64,000 bases of DNA, from assembly GCA_032358165.1 (NCBI GenBank), contig JAALGY010000033.1, positions 2,170,001 to 2,234,000 on the forward strand, written 5' to 3'. This DNA comes from Diplosphaera chodatii. Lineage: Eukaryota; Chlorophyta; Trebouxiophyceae; Prasiolales; Stichococcaceae. This document shows, piece by piece, positions 19,305 to 31,693 of this stretch. The notes under the pieces were generated by a model. It had not been told where the DNA came from. It did not search any database and saw only the letters and a program-made list of their open reading frames with translations. The translations under genes were made by a program, and so were the position numbers. How positions within the stretch are numbered: the first letter of the stretch is position 1; each line of letters opens with the position of its first letter.

Positions 19305-22091
19305 CTAATTATCATCGTACACTGTTTCCTGCTTCACAGAGCTGGTCATCTCGCCGCCTGTTTCGTTGTGCTGGTCGCCTGCATCTGTCACGCCATTCGG
19401 TTGTGCACGCTCGTCAGTCTCATCAACCTGCAGACACAACATAGTAATCAGTCGCAGCCTGCAAGGAGCCAGCGCAGAGCAGTCAGTTAAAGGGCAGTCT
19501 GCGATTGTGGTGTTGGAAATGGGACTGCATGCCACTTCATCTACACACCTGCATGACATCACCGCTGTCCTGGGCCGCTGCTGCATGCTCGTCCTGACTG
19601 TCTGGGGGCAGGGTGCCTGGCTCCCGCTTCATACCAGGGCTGCCGGGCTGTGTGCCATCACCTGGGAGGATTGAGACCACACGTGAGTGGAGTGGCTGGA
19701 TGTCAACATCCGTGGTGGCATCCAGGCAGGTGCCTGTTGCTGAGCAGCTGTCCCTGACACTCACCGCCTCCGGCGGCGTCAGCGTGCCGCCGCTCCCACT
19801 CATCGCGGTCCAGCGACGTGGAGCGCCGCAGCACAGGCGACCGCGATCGCGAGCGCGAGCGCTGCCCCGCCTCATGCCGATCTACATGCGTTCAGTTACT
19901 ACCACATTGCCGTCGAACTGCGCTGCAGGACAGCTTGAAGCAGCACAGACAGGGTGCATGGCAGCAGCAGTGAAGGTGCACAGCAGCCTACAGGCAGGAT
20001 CGGGGAAGTTTGTTGTGCAACAGATCCACTCAACCAGGCAGCAGGTTGCGGGGTGGGGCACTGGGCTGGCAGAGCCCGCAAGGGTTTTGACCGACCTGCA
20101 GCAGCGTGCTCGCGCTGGTGGGCGTCGCGGCGCGCAGTCTCCTGCCCCTCACGTCGCAGCCCGCTGTTGTGGATGGCCGACTTCGACGGCTCCACTCGCA
20201 CCTTCTTGCTGCCCAGCAGCTGCGGGCAAGGCGTGAACAGCTGCTCGGCTCCCTGCCTCGCCAGAGCAGCACAGGCAACAGCCACGGCATGCCGGCTGGA
20301 GCGCCAGCATGGCAAGTTGGTTCAAAAGTGGACGGCAGGGTGCGCTGAAGGTGGGCTGTGCATGCGACGGACCTGCTGGTCGTACTGCAGCGCCAGCTTG
20401 GCCTGGTCCTCCTTCTCAAACTCGGCCCAGGCGCGCCGCACACCATGGCTGTCCGGCCCCAGCCGCACCTTCGTGACGGTCCCGAGCCTCGAGAAGAAGA
20501 CCGCAATGGACTGCAGCAACGAGCCGAAAAGCCATGCCATAAGCAGGTCTGTGACAAAGGACAGGAGGAGCTGATGTGACATGCGACCCAAGGCGGTGTG
20601 TGCAGCCAGGACATCAACTGCTGTGCAATGACTGCAGCGCAAGCCCACCTCCTCGTTGTAGTGCGTCTCTACGTTGTCCACGAAGACGGTGCGTCGCACA
20701 CGCTCAGGATCGTCAGGCCGCTTGCTGGGCCCGCTGCGACCAGCATACGATGCGATCGCCGCGCTGCGGGAGGCCACTGGTGGGTGCCCGCGGGTGGCAT
20801 ACCCGCCACGATCGCTGTCTCGCCAGGCCTCGCGTTCCGGGGGTGGCCGCCCATATGCATCTGCGCCAGAGGCCATGGTGTGACTGCACCATGCTGGGAA
20901 CATGAAACCATCCAGGAGCCGGCTTCCCGCTGAATGTTTCACGCCACACCTCGAGCTGCACAGCACCGGAAGCCATGCCCCTTGTTTTGTGCCCACCTGC
21001 TCGCCCCTGAGGATGGCCGTATCTGCTGGCTGGCGGTGGCTGTGCCCGCGCCGCTGCTGGGGCATCATATGCACTGTACCGTGGCTGTGGCGGCGGCAGC
21101 TCATGCCGCACCATGGGCCGCGGCTGCTCTGCAGGCGGGCCGGGCTGCCAGTCTGGGGCCTGTGCCGCATAGCCGCCGCCGCCTGCGGGCCTGCCGTATC
21201 CGCCGGCTGCTGCCCCCTGGTCGTCTGCGTAGTCGCTGCGCCTCACGGCTGGCGGCGGGTAGCGGCCCTCGTCGGCCTGCCGCGGGGCTGCAGCGTAGCT
21301 CCCCCGCAGCGGCGCGGCCCCCCGGTTCCACTGGGGCTCCTGCCGCGGCGGGTCCCTGTGGCGGGGCGCCGGCTGCCCGTAGGGTGGCGGCAGTGGCTCG
21401 CCCCGCGGCGGCGGGTACGCTGGCTGCGCTGGGGGGTAGCCCCCGCCGGGCTGCTGTCTGTATGGGTCCCCCCGTGGCGCAGCAGGCGGGGGCGCATAGT
21501 CGCCCCGCTGGTCGGCAGGGTGCGGGTAGTCCCTGCCCCCGTAGTCGGCCCCGCTGTCCCGAGGCGCCGCGTAGGCACCGGGAGGCGGGCCCCGCCGCGG
21601 TGCAGCCGGCGCTGTAGGGCCCCTGCGATCAGGCGGCACCCGCGCCGGCCTGTCCGCTGGAGCAGGGTTGGACCTCGCCATCTTCACCCTGATGGGGAAC
21701 TCGCCGACCTGCAGGCCGTCCATCGCCAGCGCCTTCTCCGTCGCCCTGCACATACGAAGTGTGGTCAAGTACATCGATTGCGGGGCTGGCAAACAAAACA
21801 GGGCACGCACGGCAGAGGCACAGGCCTTTGGCTCACTCTGGGTGGGCAAACTCCACAAATGAGAAGATCGTCTCGTGGCCGGGCTTCCTGTAAGGCATGA
21901 GGACGTCATCACGCATCAAACATGGCGACATGCACCAATGCGACTCGCAGAGCCTGGCCATTTGTCACACTGCGCACTTACCCGGCCAGCCGGACCTGCG
22001 TGACCTCGCCACATATCTCAAAGATCGAGCGCAGCGCTTTCTCATCTGCTGCGACGGTCAAATTACCCACATACACAGTGCGAAGGTCCAT
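19305..22091 (-). CDS. Two-RRM, RS-containing RNA-binding protein (SR/SREK1-like)
   Basis: Nine exons join in phase: 21982-22091, 21837-21887, 20997-21745, 20649-20893, 20373-20510, 20096-20219, then near 19760-19880, 19555-19670 and 19305-19431. RRM1 starts almost at the N-terminus with the RNP2 motif VYVGNLTV and has ETIFSFVEFA as RNP1. A linker of about 300 residues rich in Pro, Gly, Tyr and Arg follows (repeats such as RGDPYRQQ and YPPPRGEP). RRM2 has TVFVDNVE and AWAEFEKED. Beyond it come a short RS segment (RSRSRSRSP) and an acidic tail. This layout suggests a splicing regulator or hnRNP-like protein in the nucleus. The start at 22091 is the first Met before RRM1; an upstream exon or the in-frame Met at 22106 is possible. 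Confidence 0.85.
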
Positions 22092-22799
22092 CTGCGAGCA
22101 GTACATGTAAGTTGTGCATCTTGTATGTCACAGTGCCGCCATGCCGCATAAAATGCATGACCACCGGAAGCAATCTTCGGGTTGCATATTGTGATGGGCC
22201 TTACGAAGCTTGCTGACACTCCCGTGGATCACTCGTCCTGCTCAGCCGCGCCCCGCTGCCCAAGACGCTGTCCGAGGAAAGGGTGATGAGCTACCAATCG
22301 GTTACGCCGTTCGCTTGCCTCCGAATGCATGCGCCATCGTGGCACACATGCATGTCGGAGCGCCTGGCCTTATTCAATTCCACCTAAATGGCTGACCTTC
22401 GTGTGCGGAATGGTGAGCAGGTGAGGTATTGCAACCAAGGGGCCAGACCACCCCTCGCTTGATTGCAACATTGCCGATCAGATGCAGCAGCACGGCGTGA
22501 CGCGTGTTGCACGCAGGCATTCAGGAACGCTGCATCTTTGTTCCGTGCTGCTAGCCTCCGCTTCTAATGAGCGCTGGCATCATTGTGCGGCACTGCACAT
22601 CGGAGTGAGAGCGGACCAAAGTCGCGACTGGCTTGCAGACAGGAGTCATTGCTCGGTAAGAGACAGTTCCTGACATGGTGTGATAAGGCCTGGGCCCAGC
22701 GGCGGTCGGCAGCACGGTGGGCAACCGCCCAGCTCGTCGTGCAGGGCCTGATCAGCCATACTTCCAGTTTGGCCAGCTCCTGCTGCGGGTGGCAATCCC
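22092..22799. other. Divergent promoter region
   Basis: Lies between the RRM protein (-) and PDI (+) starts. A short open stretch at 22388 (MADLRVRNG) ends at a GTGAGC that could act as a donor, but it does not join to any downstream exon better than the ATG at 22800 does. Confidence 0.45.
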
Positions 22800-25700
22800 A
22801 TGGCATCGTTCAGAAGCAAGGTGTGGGCGCTGGAAGTGTTCCAGAACAGGCCTGCAAGCGTGTGCACGTACAAGTGTGCATTGTCAAGCATGCGCAGTCT
22901 TCAGCAACTCCTCATGGATGGTGCATTGCCACGGCTCAAATGAACATGCAGGTTCGCAATGTGGACTTCTATAAGAAGCTGCCAAGGTGAGCTGGTTCTT
23001 TGTTGCATCACAAGAGGAGCTTGCCAACCTGCGCGCTCTCTGCAACTTGCATGCATGCGACCCAACATGCAGAGCGGCTGATGCGATGTCTTGCATCGTC
23101 CAGCGATCTCACGGAGGCGACTCTGGCCGGAGCGTCCATCTCGCTCATTGCAGCAGGCTTCATCATCCTCTTGATCATCCTTGTGAGTGCGGCCCCTGGT
23201 GCTGCAAGTGACGATGGCCGAATGTCGCGCTGACGGCCAGCAGGTCTACGGTGTGCATGATGCACGGCAGCTGCCTCATCAGCTTCCGACAGGCCGACGA
23301 CGGGAGTCAACTGCTGCAGGAATTTTCAGCGTACATGCGGGTGGAGACGAAGTCAGAGTTGGTGGTGGACCGCAGCCGGCACGGCGAGCTGCTGCGGATC
23401 AACTTCAACATGAGCTTCCCGCAGCTGTCCTGCGAGTTTGCCACAGTGGACGTCAGTGACGCTCTTGGCACGGTATGGAGAAGAGCGTTGCCGACGATGG
23501 CATCTGCTGCAGCCTTGCCGCTCTGAGCCATGACTGCGATCACCCTGTGCCGAGATGGCTTCCACTGAAGATTGCTCATTGCCTGCAGAAACGTCTAAAC
23601 CTGACGAAAACGGTCAGAAAGCTGCCGATTGACGAGAACTTCGAGCGGAAGGGCTACTACACCCACGATGACCATCCGACAGACATCAAATACGACTCGG
23701 AGGAGCACCAGGCAGGCTGCCTGTTGTGCTCCAGAGTCTGCAGCGTGGGCGACAGCGGCACATCGAGTGTTGACTCTCAGGACGTAGCACCAGCCTTGAC
23801 ATGCGACTGTCAACTGCAGGACGCGCATGGCATGATGGACGACACCAACTGGTCGACGCCCCTGACGAAGCAGGCCTTCAAGGACGCTGTCGACAAGTTT
23901 CCCATTGGTGAGGGCTCCTGCTGGCAGAGCAGACCACAGCCGCACAGCCACTGACAGCATGTGCAGCTGTGCAGCACCTTGCCTAAGCGTAGTTGGGCGC
24001 GGACCCTGAGCTTGGAGGCTTGCCTGTGAAACTGATGGCGGTCTTCCGATGCGCTGTGCAGTGGTGGCCAACTTCTACGCGCCCTGGTGCCCCTGGTGCC
24101 AGCGGCTGGAGCCCACCTGGGAGGCGGTCACCGCGGAGGTGCACAAGCGGTACCCGGAGCACGACGGCCGCATCCGCTTTGGCAAGGTCAGCCGGCCGCC
24201 CACCATGCTGTGTTGGGCCCGAGCTCCTGGTGCCCGAGCGGTAGCTCCGATGGGCAAGTTTAGCGCCTCAAGCGCATCTTCGGGTGAACTGCGCGCACCA
24301 GTCCGCTGCATGAGCGGTTGATGGGCTGGGCGCAGGTGGACTGCACCCAGGAGCCGCGGCTGTGCCAGGAGCACCAGATCACGGGGTTCCCCTCCATCCG
24401 CGTGTTCCGCAAGGGCTCCGACGACATCACCATGCACGGCGTCCACGAGCACGAGGCGTACCGAGGTGCGTGTGGAGCTATGCCGGGCGGAAGGGCGAAA
24501 CACTTGGTCTCCAACACACCGCTATCCTGGTGGTCCAGTGGCCCACACGTACTTTGGTGTCTGAACATCGCCACACAGCCGCTTTGATTGCGGACGGGCT
24601 GCAGGGGACCGCACTAAGGACAGCCTGCTGGAGTTTGCGGAGGCGCTGGTGCCGTCCGCCGGCCAGCCGCACCGCTATGTGAAGGGCGTCACGCGCATGG
24701 CCAAGACGCCGGGGTGCAACCTGTCAGGTGCGGTGGATCTCATCATGGACAACAGGTGCCAGCAGCCTGCCGCCAGATCCCGTGCAGCACATGCCTGTGA
24801 AGGCTGGCAACCAGGCCAATCCCCCTTGCCAGCACAATGTCAGAATGTCTACTAATCAAATACTCTGATTCCATGCTGCCAGGGTTTGTCCTGGTGAAGA
24901 AGGTGCCGGGGACGCTGCACTTCCTGGCCAAGAGCGCGGGGCACTCGTTCGACTTCGTGGCCATGAACATGAGCCACGTGGTGCACCAGTGGTTCTTCGG
25001 CAACAAGCCCTCGCCCCGCCGCCGCTCGGTGCGCGCCGCCGCCGCCGCGCGCTGACACACATGTCACGAAGTTTCCCTTGCACCTGCCAAGTGTATGTGC
25101 TTGCTTGCATAGCGTTGTGCCCTGTGATCAACTTCAGCCTCGCATTCAGCCCGAGTTTGCTGGGTTGGGCAGGCGTTGGCACGGCTGCACCCGCTGGGGC
25201 TGACTGACGACTGGGCTGACAAGCTGGCGGGGGAGGCGTTCACCAGCCCCAACCAGCGCGTCACCCACGAGCACTACTCCCAGGTAGAGGCCCGCGTGGC
25301 TGTATGTGTCTGCTTGACTGTCTTGGCGCATATTGCAGGCCTGGCGCAGCTCCTGATCTTCGCAAAATGGTAGAACCGAGACTGCACATCGTTGCGAGCC
25401 CTTTGTGTGACGGTGTCTGGTTGCACCAGGTGGTGATGACGACGATAGACCCCAAGAAGACCAGTGTGGGAAATTATGACGCATACGAGTACACAGTGCA
25501 CAGCCACCAGTACACCACAGAGGAGATCCCGGCAGCGCGCTTCTCCTACGAGCTGTCCCCAATCCAGGTGCCCCTGAGCTGCTCAGCATGTACGTCGCCG
25601 CTCGCATTGTGTTGCTTGCATGCTTCGAGACACACACGGTGCATGATTGTGCCCAAGATCCGACTCCTGTGCGAACAGATCTGGGTGACGGAGAAGCGCA

Positions 25701-25950
25701 AGCCCTTCTATCATTTCATAACCACGCTCTGTGCCATCGTGGTAAGAACGCTTCGACAAGCTGGCTGCATGTTCAACCATGGCATTCATGCTCGCTCGTC
25801 ATCATGTCTGGTGGAGTGGTGGACACATGACTGCACACAATATCACTGCTGCAGGGGGGCGTGTTTGTGGTAGCAGGCATCATTGATGGCCTGTTGCACT
25901 CGAGCCACCGACTATTAGCCAAGAAGCTGGACCTTGGCAAACAAGGCTGA
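22800..25950 (+). CDS. Protein disulfide isomerase with ERGIC/ERV41-46 domains (PDIL5-3/5-4 type)
   Basis: Fourteen exons match in phase: 22800-22820, 22952-22986, 23104-23182, 23320-23472, 23589-23711, 23820-23907, 24062-24186, 24336-24465, 24605-24727, 24883-25028, 25173-25283, 25430-25567, 25679-25741 and 25855-25950. The order is: short cytosolic start (MASFRSK, VRNVDFYKKLP), transmembrane helix (SLIAAGFIILLIILV), the ERV N-terminal domain (LSCEFATVDVSDALGT, NLTKTVRKLPID), a thioredoxin domain with active site APWCPWC, then the ERV C-terminal domain (HSFDFVAMNMSHVV, ARFSYELSPIQ) and a second transmembrane helix (GGVFVVAGIIDGLL). Relatives sit in the ER and ER-Golgi intermediate compartment and combine cargo-receptor and oxidoreductase features. 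Whether 23712-23819 is an intron is discussed in the findings. Confidence 0.95.
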
Positions 25951-26630
25951 GTGTATGGTGGTGTTGTAAGCAAGGGGTTCTTATGCGCCGCAGCTTGGCT
26001 GGCCCGCGAAAGAATAATTGCTGCATGCACTGCGTCGTGCACTGGAGCTACAATGTGGTTGTAACAAACATGTGCAGACCCAAGTCTCAAGCGACTTGCT
26101 ATTGTCGAAATCCACTGGGGTCACACGTTACAAGGCTCAGGGCGGGATATGATGGATGAACTGCCTTCCTTACATGGCACACTGAACACAAGAAATTGCT
26201 GCGGTTGCCTCAAACACACCGCACTGATGTCACCCGGTGCCACACTCTTCTTCGCAACGACAGAAACCCAGAGCTTCTTCTACAGCCGTTTCGTGAAGGA
26301 TCTGCACCAAAAGCTTGCATGCGCAACTGAGCTGGCTCGGCAGCAACTTCAGACGACAAGCATTCGCAACTTCGTTGCTCCAACACATCAGCAGCAGCAC
26401 GACACTGCCGAGCTAGTCAGGGCCAGCGGCAGGTTTCTATCAGCCCCACTGCCAACACTACATGCGCCATGCCACGTGCTTCCAGCAGTTGCAGCCACAT
26501 CCACTTCGCCCCCTCATGGTTCGAACTGCCACAGGAGCACCCTCCATGCTAATGCCGGATAGTTTGCATCAAACGGGGGCACACACAGCGCCAGCGGTGC
26601 ATCAGCAGCAACCACGGCACCGCTATGAAT
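25951..26630. other. Convergent intergenic region
   Basis: Lies between the PDI stop (+) and the RAP protein stop (-). A 137-codon plus-strand frame at 26149-26562 has no domain, no codon bias and is read as chance. It holds both 3' UTRs. Confidence 0.5.
25965..25969 (+). terminator. TGTAA polyadenylation-type signal for the PDI gene
   Basis: TGTAA lies 15 bases beyond the TGA. UGUAA is the known polyadenylation signal in chlorophyte nuclear genes. A single 5-mer is weak evidence alone, and another TGTAA follows near 26058. Confidence 0.4.
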
Positions 26631-29600
26631 TTAGAAGCAGGAGGCCAGCAGGCGGGTGAGGTACGCCTGCTGCAGGGCGTCCGACTCCAGCGTCGCCCAC
26701 TCGTAGTAGGCGATGGAGCGCACTGTGTAGCCGCGCGCCTCCAGCATGCAGCGGCGCCCCACGGTGCGGCCCAGCGGCCGGTGCGAGTTCGTGCTGAAGT
26801 GGGACGGCGGGTCCACCTCGATCACCACCTGCAGGCAGACGTCAGGCGCCTGCTACGCAACAGCACCAAGCCCCCAGCAACACGACCAAGCACGCAAATC
26901 TTGCATGTGATCGAACCGATCGAAGGGCTTCGATTACGGATTGATGAACGAAACACGACTATGTCCACCGCAGGGTGGCTATCACAAATGGCGCAGTAGC
27001 TGGGGTGCACCGCACCTGCTCGCCATCGAGCGCGATGTCGACGCAGAACATGCCGTCGGAGGTGAGGTGCTGCGTCGTGTGGCTGATGCCCATCCTCCAC
27101 AGCGTCTTGCTCACCGCCTCCTGCGTGAGTGCAACCAGCGCGGTGCCAAAAGCTGCAGGGGTTCACAGCCAGGGCCATGATTGCGGTCCGATCAATCACT
27201 TGTGAGCTCAGCAGCTACAGGTCCCTGTGCGTCATGGCCTTCCAGACGTCACAAGCAGGGTGGTTGGGCAGCCGGCACCCCCAAGCGCACCTGCAGCTGG
27301 GAGGCGTGGGCGGGGGTGCGCACGCTGGCCTTCCACCGCGCCTCCGCCTCCTCCAGCAGCTCGTGGGGGAAGGCGCCCGCCGGCGCCACCGCCCCCGCCC
27401 GCTTGACTGCAGCCAGCGTGACACTGGTGTTCAACAGGCAGGCGGGCTGCAGCGGCAGCCGCCTCCGGGACGCAGTCAGCGGCACCCCAATGTCAAGGTC
27501 TGCGGCGCCACCACACGACGGTGGCACGCTGCATGACATGGAGTGGGGTCAGGTGCTCACTCTGCTGGTCCAGCAGCAGGTACGACTGGAAGATCTGGTG
27601 CAGGTCGCTGTCGTCGAAGGACGCCACCGGCGCGTGCGCCAGCTTCTCCAGGATGCCCGCCCTGCGCCAGCACAGCACAGCTTCAGCACTACAGTCATGT
27701 ACATAGCACCAGTTGTGCAGGCGTGTGGGGCACTGCGCAACCGTCACGCGAAGACACTGGGGTCGTGTAGCAAAAGTGCCAGCTGGGCGTGCGGGTGTGT
27801 GGGTGCGCACCACAGCTCCGGGGAGGGCGCCTTCAGGATGGCCAGCGCCCACACCAGGTTGGCCACCTCCGCCGCGCGGAAGCGGTGCCAGTGCCGCATC
27901 GCATGCAGCCCCACCGCCTGCATTGGACACCCGATGTACATGACGGGTGTGTCTTGTGATGCTGGAATATGCCTAGCAATGGGCCCGCCTCCCCGCGCAC
28001 AGCGCACCTGCAGCAGCTCGGGGCCGGGGTAGTGGAACAGGCGCGCGTACGCCCACAGGCTGTTGCTGGTGTCCGCCGGCCCAAAGTGCTCCAGGCGGCG
28101 CAGGATGTGCGCCGCCGCGGCGTCCAGCAGCGGCGCCCCCGGGTGGTGCTCCAGCACCGCAAACGCCCACAGCGTGTTGCCCAGCTCCTGCGCGGGCGAC
28201 GGCGGCGGCACGGTGTGACGCATGAGGCCCATTACTACGAGCTGCCAGTCGCGTTGGTCGTGGCTTCCAAAACCTCTCATGATTCCCAATGTAGCTTCCG
28301 GCCCCTTGGTCAGCTCAGGAGCATGCAGGTGGCGAGACTGGCAAACGACCGACAATATCCACATGTGTGTGCAGTATCAACCTGCGGCGTGTACTGGTGC
28401 AGAGCCGCGAGGGCGCGGCGGCCAGCGGCCTCCAGCAGCTCACGCCCCGGGTTGTACTGCAGCTTGGCATACGCCTAAAAGCAGGAGAAAGATTCACAAG
28501 GGTTGTGCACGGCAGGCAGTGGGTCACCTCTACGCCCTGCAGGAGCATTCGAGACAGGGTGGCACGTGCAGCAGACAATTGAAAGCAGCGGCGCCGCACC
28601 CAGAGCGAGTTGCTGATGGCCTGGGGGCGGAAGACGTGCATGCGGTCGCACATGTGCGCCGCGATGGCGTCCAGCAGCTGGGACCCCGGGTCGTGCCCCA
28701 GCGTGGCGTAGCTCCACAGCGTGTTGGCCACCTGCGCGACGCGGCGCAGCAGTTCCAGTCTGCGGCCTGGAAGCACAGGGCATTCTGCTGGCTTGAGACG
28801 CCATGCGGGCGCCAGCTGGCGGGGCCGGGGGCGCGCACCTCCTGCGGCTTGAAGCGCGGCATGCAGTACACCGCGTGCGCCGCCGCGCCGTTCATCAACG
28901 GCGCCCCGGGGCTGTACCGCAGCGTAGCATACGCCTGCAGAGGAGCAGGTAGCATTCAGAAGTTGCTTTGAAATGGTGCGATCAGGGAAAATGGCACTGT
29001 CTAGTCTAGGGTCATGCAGACCCTACAACAAGGGCAGACAGAACCCTGCAGCTGCAACCACTTACCCAGAGCATGTTGCTGATGTCCTGTGGCACGCTGC
29101 GCGCCATGTCATGCAGCATCTGCTGCGCTGCGGCCGCCATGAACGACTCCGGTGGCATCATGCCCAGCTTTGCATACGCCCACCTGTTGAAGTGCGAGGT
29201 GTCATCTCCATAATGCCCGAGTTGGCGGGGTGTCATCTATACACTACACAGTGCATGTGCCAGCATCGGTGACTGACGGTCGGGTTGGACCATGCAGATG
29301 AACAACGTGGCCAGGGCTCAAATCATGCTCACAGCGTGTTCGAGATGGCCTGAGGGCGGAAGGTGCGGATGATGGCGGTTGCGCGCAGCGCCAGCTCCGT
29401 CAGCAGGTCGCCCTCCGGCAGGTACACCAGCGTCGCCAGCGCCCACGCTGTATTGCTGACCGCCTGCGCCTGCAGCCGCCCACAACCCCCATGTTCCTCT
29501 GGTGTTTTTCCAGCTCGAACTGTTTAGGAAGCAGAGCATGGCAATAGGCAGAGCAGCTGCTGCAATGTTGTCAGGGGTGCAGCAACATCAAGTGTGACGC

Positions 29601-31033
29601 AGGTAACGTCACTTCGGACGCACCTCAAATCGCGGCAGCAGCTTGCGGATGGCAGCCAGCAGCAGCCGGAACTGGTCGCTGGTGACAATCACAGTGGCTG
29701 CATTACTGCTGGCAGATGTGCAGTGCAGGCGGGCGAGCCGGTGCAGTGCTGTCGCCACATTGACCTGTCAACAGGCACAAGCATTGCCATTGTCAAACGC
29801 ATTCGACCACTGCACATGCACATGAGAGGTCTTCGGAGCCTTTCCAGTCCAGCAAGAGGACAGAGTAAGCGCACACACACTGTTCGGGGCTTGGGCAGAC
29901 ACCTCGTCAAAGTACATGGCGCTGTCGCTGATGATGTCCAGCAGCTGCTGGTAGTGCGTCGCGTTGGCGAGCCGCTTGGTGATGGCCTTGTTGAGGTTCA
30001 GGCTGACGTCGGCGGGGGGCCAGGCGCCGGTGCCGGGCCGGCCGCCTGTCGCGCTGCCGGCCCCTTGCCCGAGGTCGCCGCCCCCCGGCCGCGCCGGCAT
30101 CTGCGGCGACGCCATGCTGTTCTGCCCGGTGTAGAAGCCCACCGATGGCTGCGCAAAGCTGTACTGGAGGAAGGGGCTGGTCGGGTTCGAGGGCAGCTGC
30201 GGCGGGCCGGCCGGCTGCTGAGGGGGCGGCGGCGGGCCGACCGGCTGCTGGGGCGCCGGCAGAGCGGAGTACCCGATCACGCCGTACCCACCGCCGGTCT
30301 GGCCCACAAAGCTGCCGCCAGCCCCGCCGTAGCCGCCGCCGTGCGCTGCGTAGCCGTTGCCAAACCCACCGCGGCCGCCGCCGATGCCGACATCATAGCT
30401 GGCGACGCTGGAGAAGGAGCTGGCGACGGAAGCCACGGACGGCGTCCGGCTGTTGCTGCTGCCAAACTGATTGTATCCGCCAGCTCCAAGATGGCGGTCC
30501 CAGTCGGCGCGTGTGTCCAGGCCGCTGATGCCGCTGGCGGTGCTGAAGCTGCTGTCAAGGCTGTGCATGGGGCTTGCGCCGGAGCCGCCCAGGTCCAGCT
30601 GCCCGAAACCGGCGCCAAAGGCCGCAGCGCTGCCATGCTGCCCAGCCGTCAGGGCACTGCTGCTGGGCACGCTGGGAAGCGCGAGGTCGCCAACGTTGTC
30701 ACTGGCCGGCGCGCTGCTAAAGGCCGCCGCCGTGGCGCTGAGTACGCTGCTGCCGGCGTCGCCGCCCAGGCTGCTGCGCCCGGCGCCCGGGCTGCCAAAC
30801 ACGCCCGCCTGCTGCGCCGGGCTCGACGCCGCAAACCCGGTGGCCTGCTGCTGCGTCGGCGCGGGGCTGCCGAAGCTGTTGCGCTGCTGCCCCGGGCGCG
30901 GGCTGCCGAAGCTGCCGCGGCGCAGGGACATGGCGGCCGCCTGCTCCACCAGCTCGGCCATGACGGGCGCGGCCCGCGGTGGGGAGCCGCTGGGCGTCGT
31001 CGCCCCCGAGCCGCTGTGTATGCTGCCGCCCAT
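26631..31033 (-). CDS. Octotricopeptide/FASTK-like repeat protein with C-terminal RAP domain (TBC2-like)
   Basis: About thirteen exons. The first (about 29904-31033) encodes a low-complexity N-terminus of about 360 residues with SFGSP and GVFGSP repeats and Gly/Pro-rich parts, then NKAITKRLANATHYQQLLDI. Later exons lie near 29624-29765, 29335-29466, 29066-29190, 28837-28935, 28600-28739, 28390-28475, 28010-28195, 27812-27918, 27560-27660, 27290-27410, 27018-27125 and 26631-26832. They encode repeats of the type NTLWSYATLGHDPG, NSLWAYARLFHYPG and NTLWAFAVLEHHPG. The end is a RAP domain (VVIEVDPPSHFSTN, then YTVRSIAYYEW). Such proteins, like Chlamydomonas Tbc2, bind chloroplast or mitochondrial mRNAs to allow translation or maturation. 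No clear transit peptide is visible at the chosen ATG; an in-frame TGA precedes it closely. The RNA target is unknown. Confidence 0.87.
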
Positions 31034-31693
31034 CGGTGCAGCTTGGAGGCTGGCTGATCAGTGGCTCATCCGGCCCGCAGAGCTGTGGTGTCAGTGCACC
31101 GGCTGGGGGCGGGCCACTGCTGCCGCCTGCGTCCCGTGGCAGGGCGCGCCTTGTAACACGCTCAGGGCCGGGAGGAGCAGCTGCGGGCTAGCGGCAGTGG
31201 TGCTCGATGCAGACGAGCAGCAGCGAGATGGCCCTGCTTGCCGGGGTGTACGGCGGCACTCGGGAGCACACAGACAAGATGCAGCGTGCCTGGCGACCGC
31301 AAGCGCATCAAACGCGTCGCCGGACAATCTGACCGAAGTTCCTGGTGTTTGTGATCTACGCGGCTGACACCAGGTGGGCACTGAGAAGCTACAGCGCGTT
31401 TGGGCGAGCTGAACAATTTGGCCCACCCACGTCCACCGTGACCGCACTCATCCTCATGCGGCAACCTGTAGCGATGCTGCGTGCTTGACGAGGCAGACAT
31501 GCACGGGAGAAATGCACGGGGCTTGTGTTGCAGTGCGGGGCACCATGACTAAACCATATACTACAGGGCAGGCGGTCACCGCCAATATCTGGCGGGCATG
31601 CGTGACAGGTACGGACAGAAACATTGCAAAACCTCCAACAACTGTGAAAGCGTTGCGCCAGCAACAGCCGTCATTCGCCTGAGATTGCACCCA
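31034..31693. other. Intergenic between two minus-strand genes
   Basis: Contains the RAP gene promoter side and the MATE 3' UTR. Small frames here lack any signature. Confidence 0.5.

Noticed and set aside
20713..21912. Plus-strand frame of about 332 codons opposite the RRM protein
   Set aside because: The minus strand has RNP motifs at both ends and a consistent Pro/Gly linker; the plus frame has no motif.
22388..22460. Possible first exon of the PDI gene (MADLRVRNG before GTGAGC)
   Set aside because: The ATG at 22800 (MASFRSK) joins in phase to the next exon and resembles the start of relatives.
26149..26562. 137-codon plus-strand open frame
   Set aside because: No domain, no coding bias, no joinable exons; it lies in a convergent 3' UTR region.
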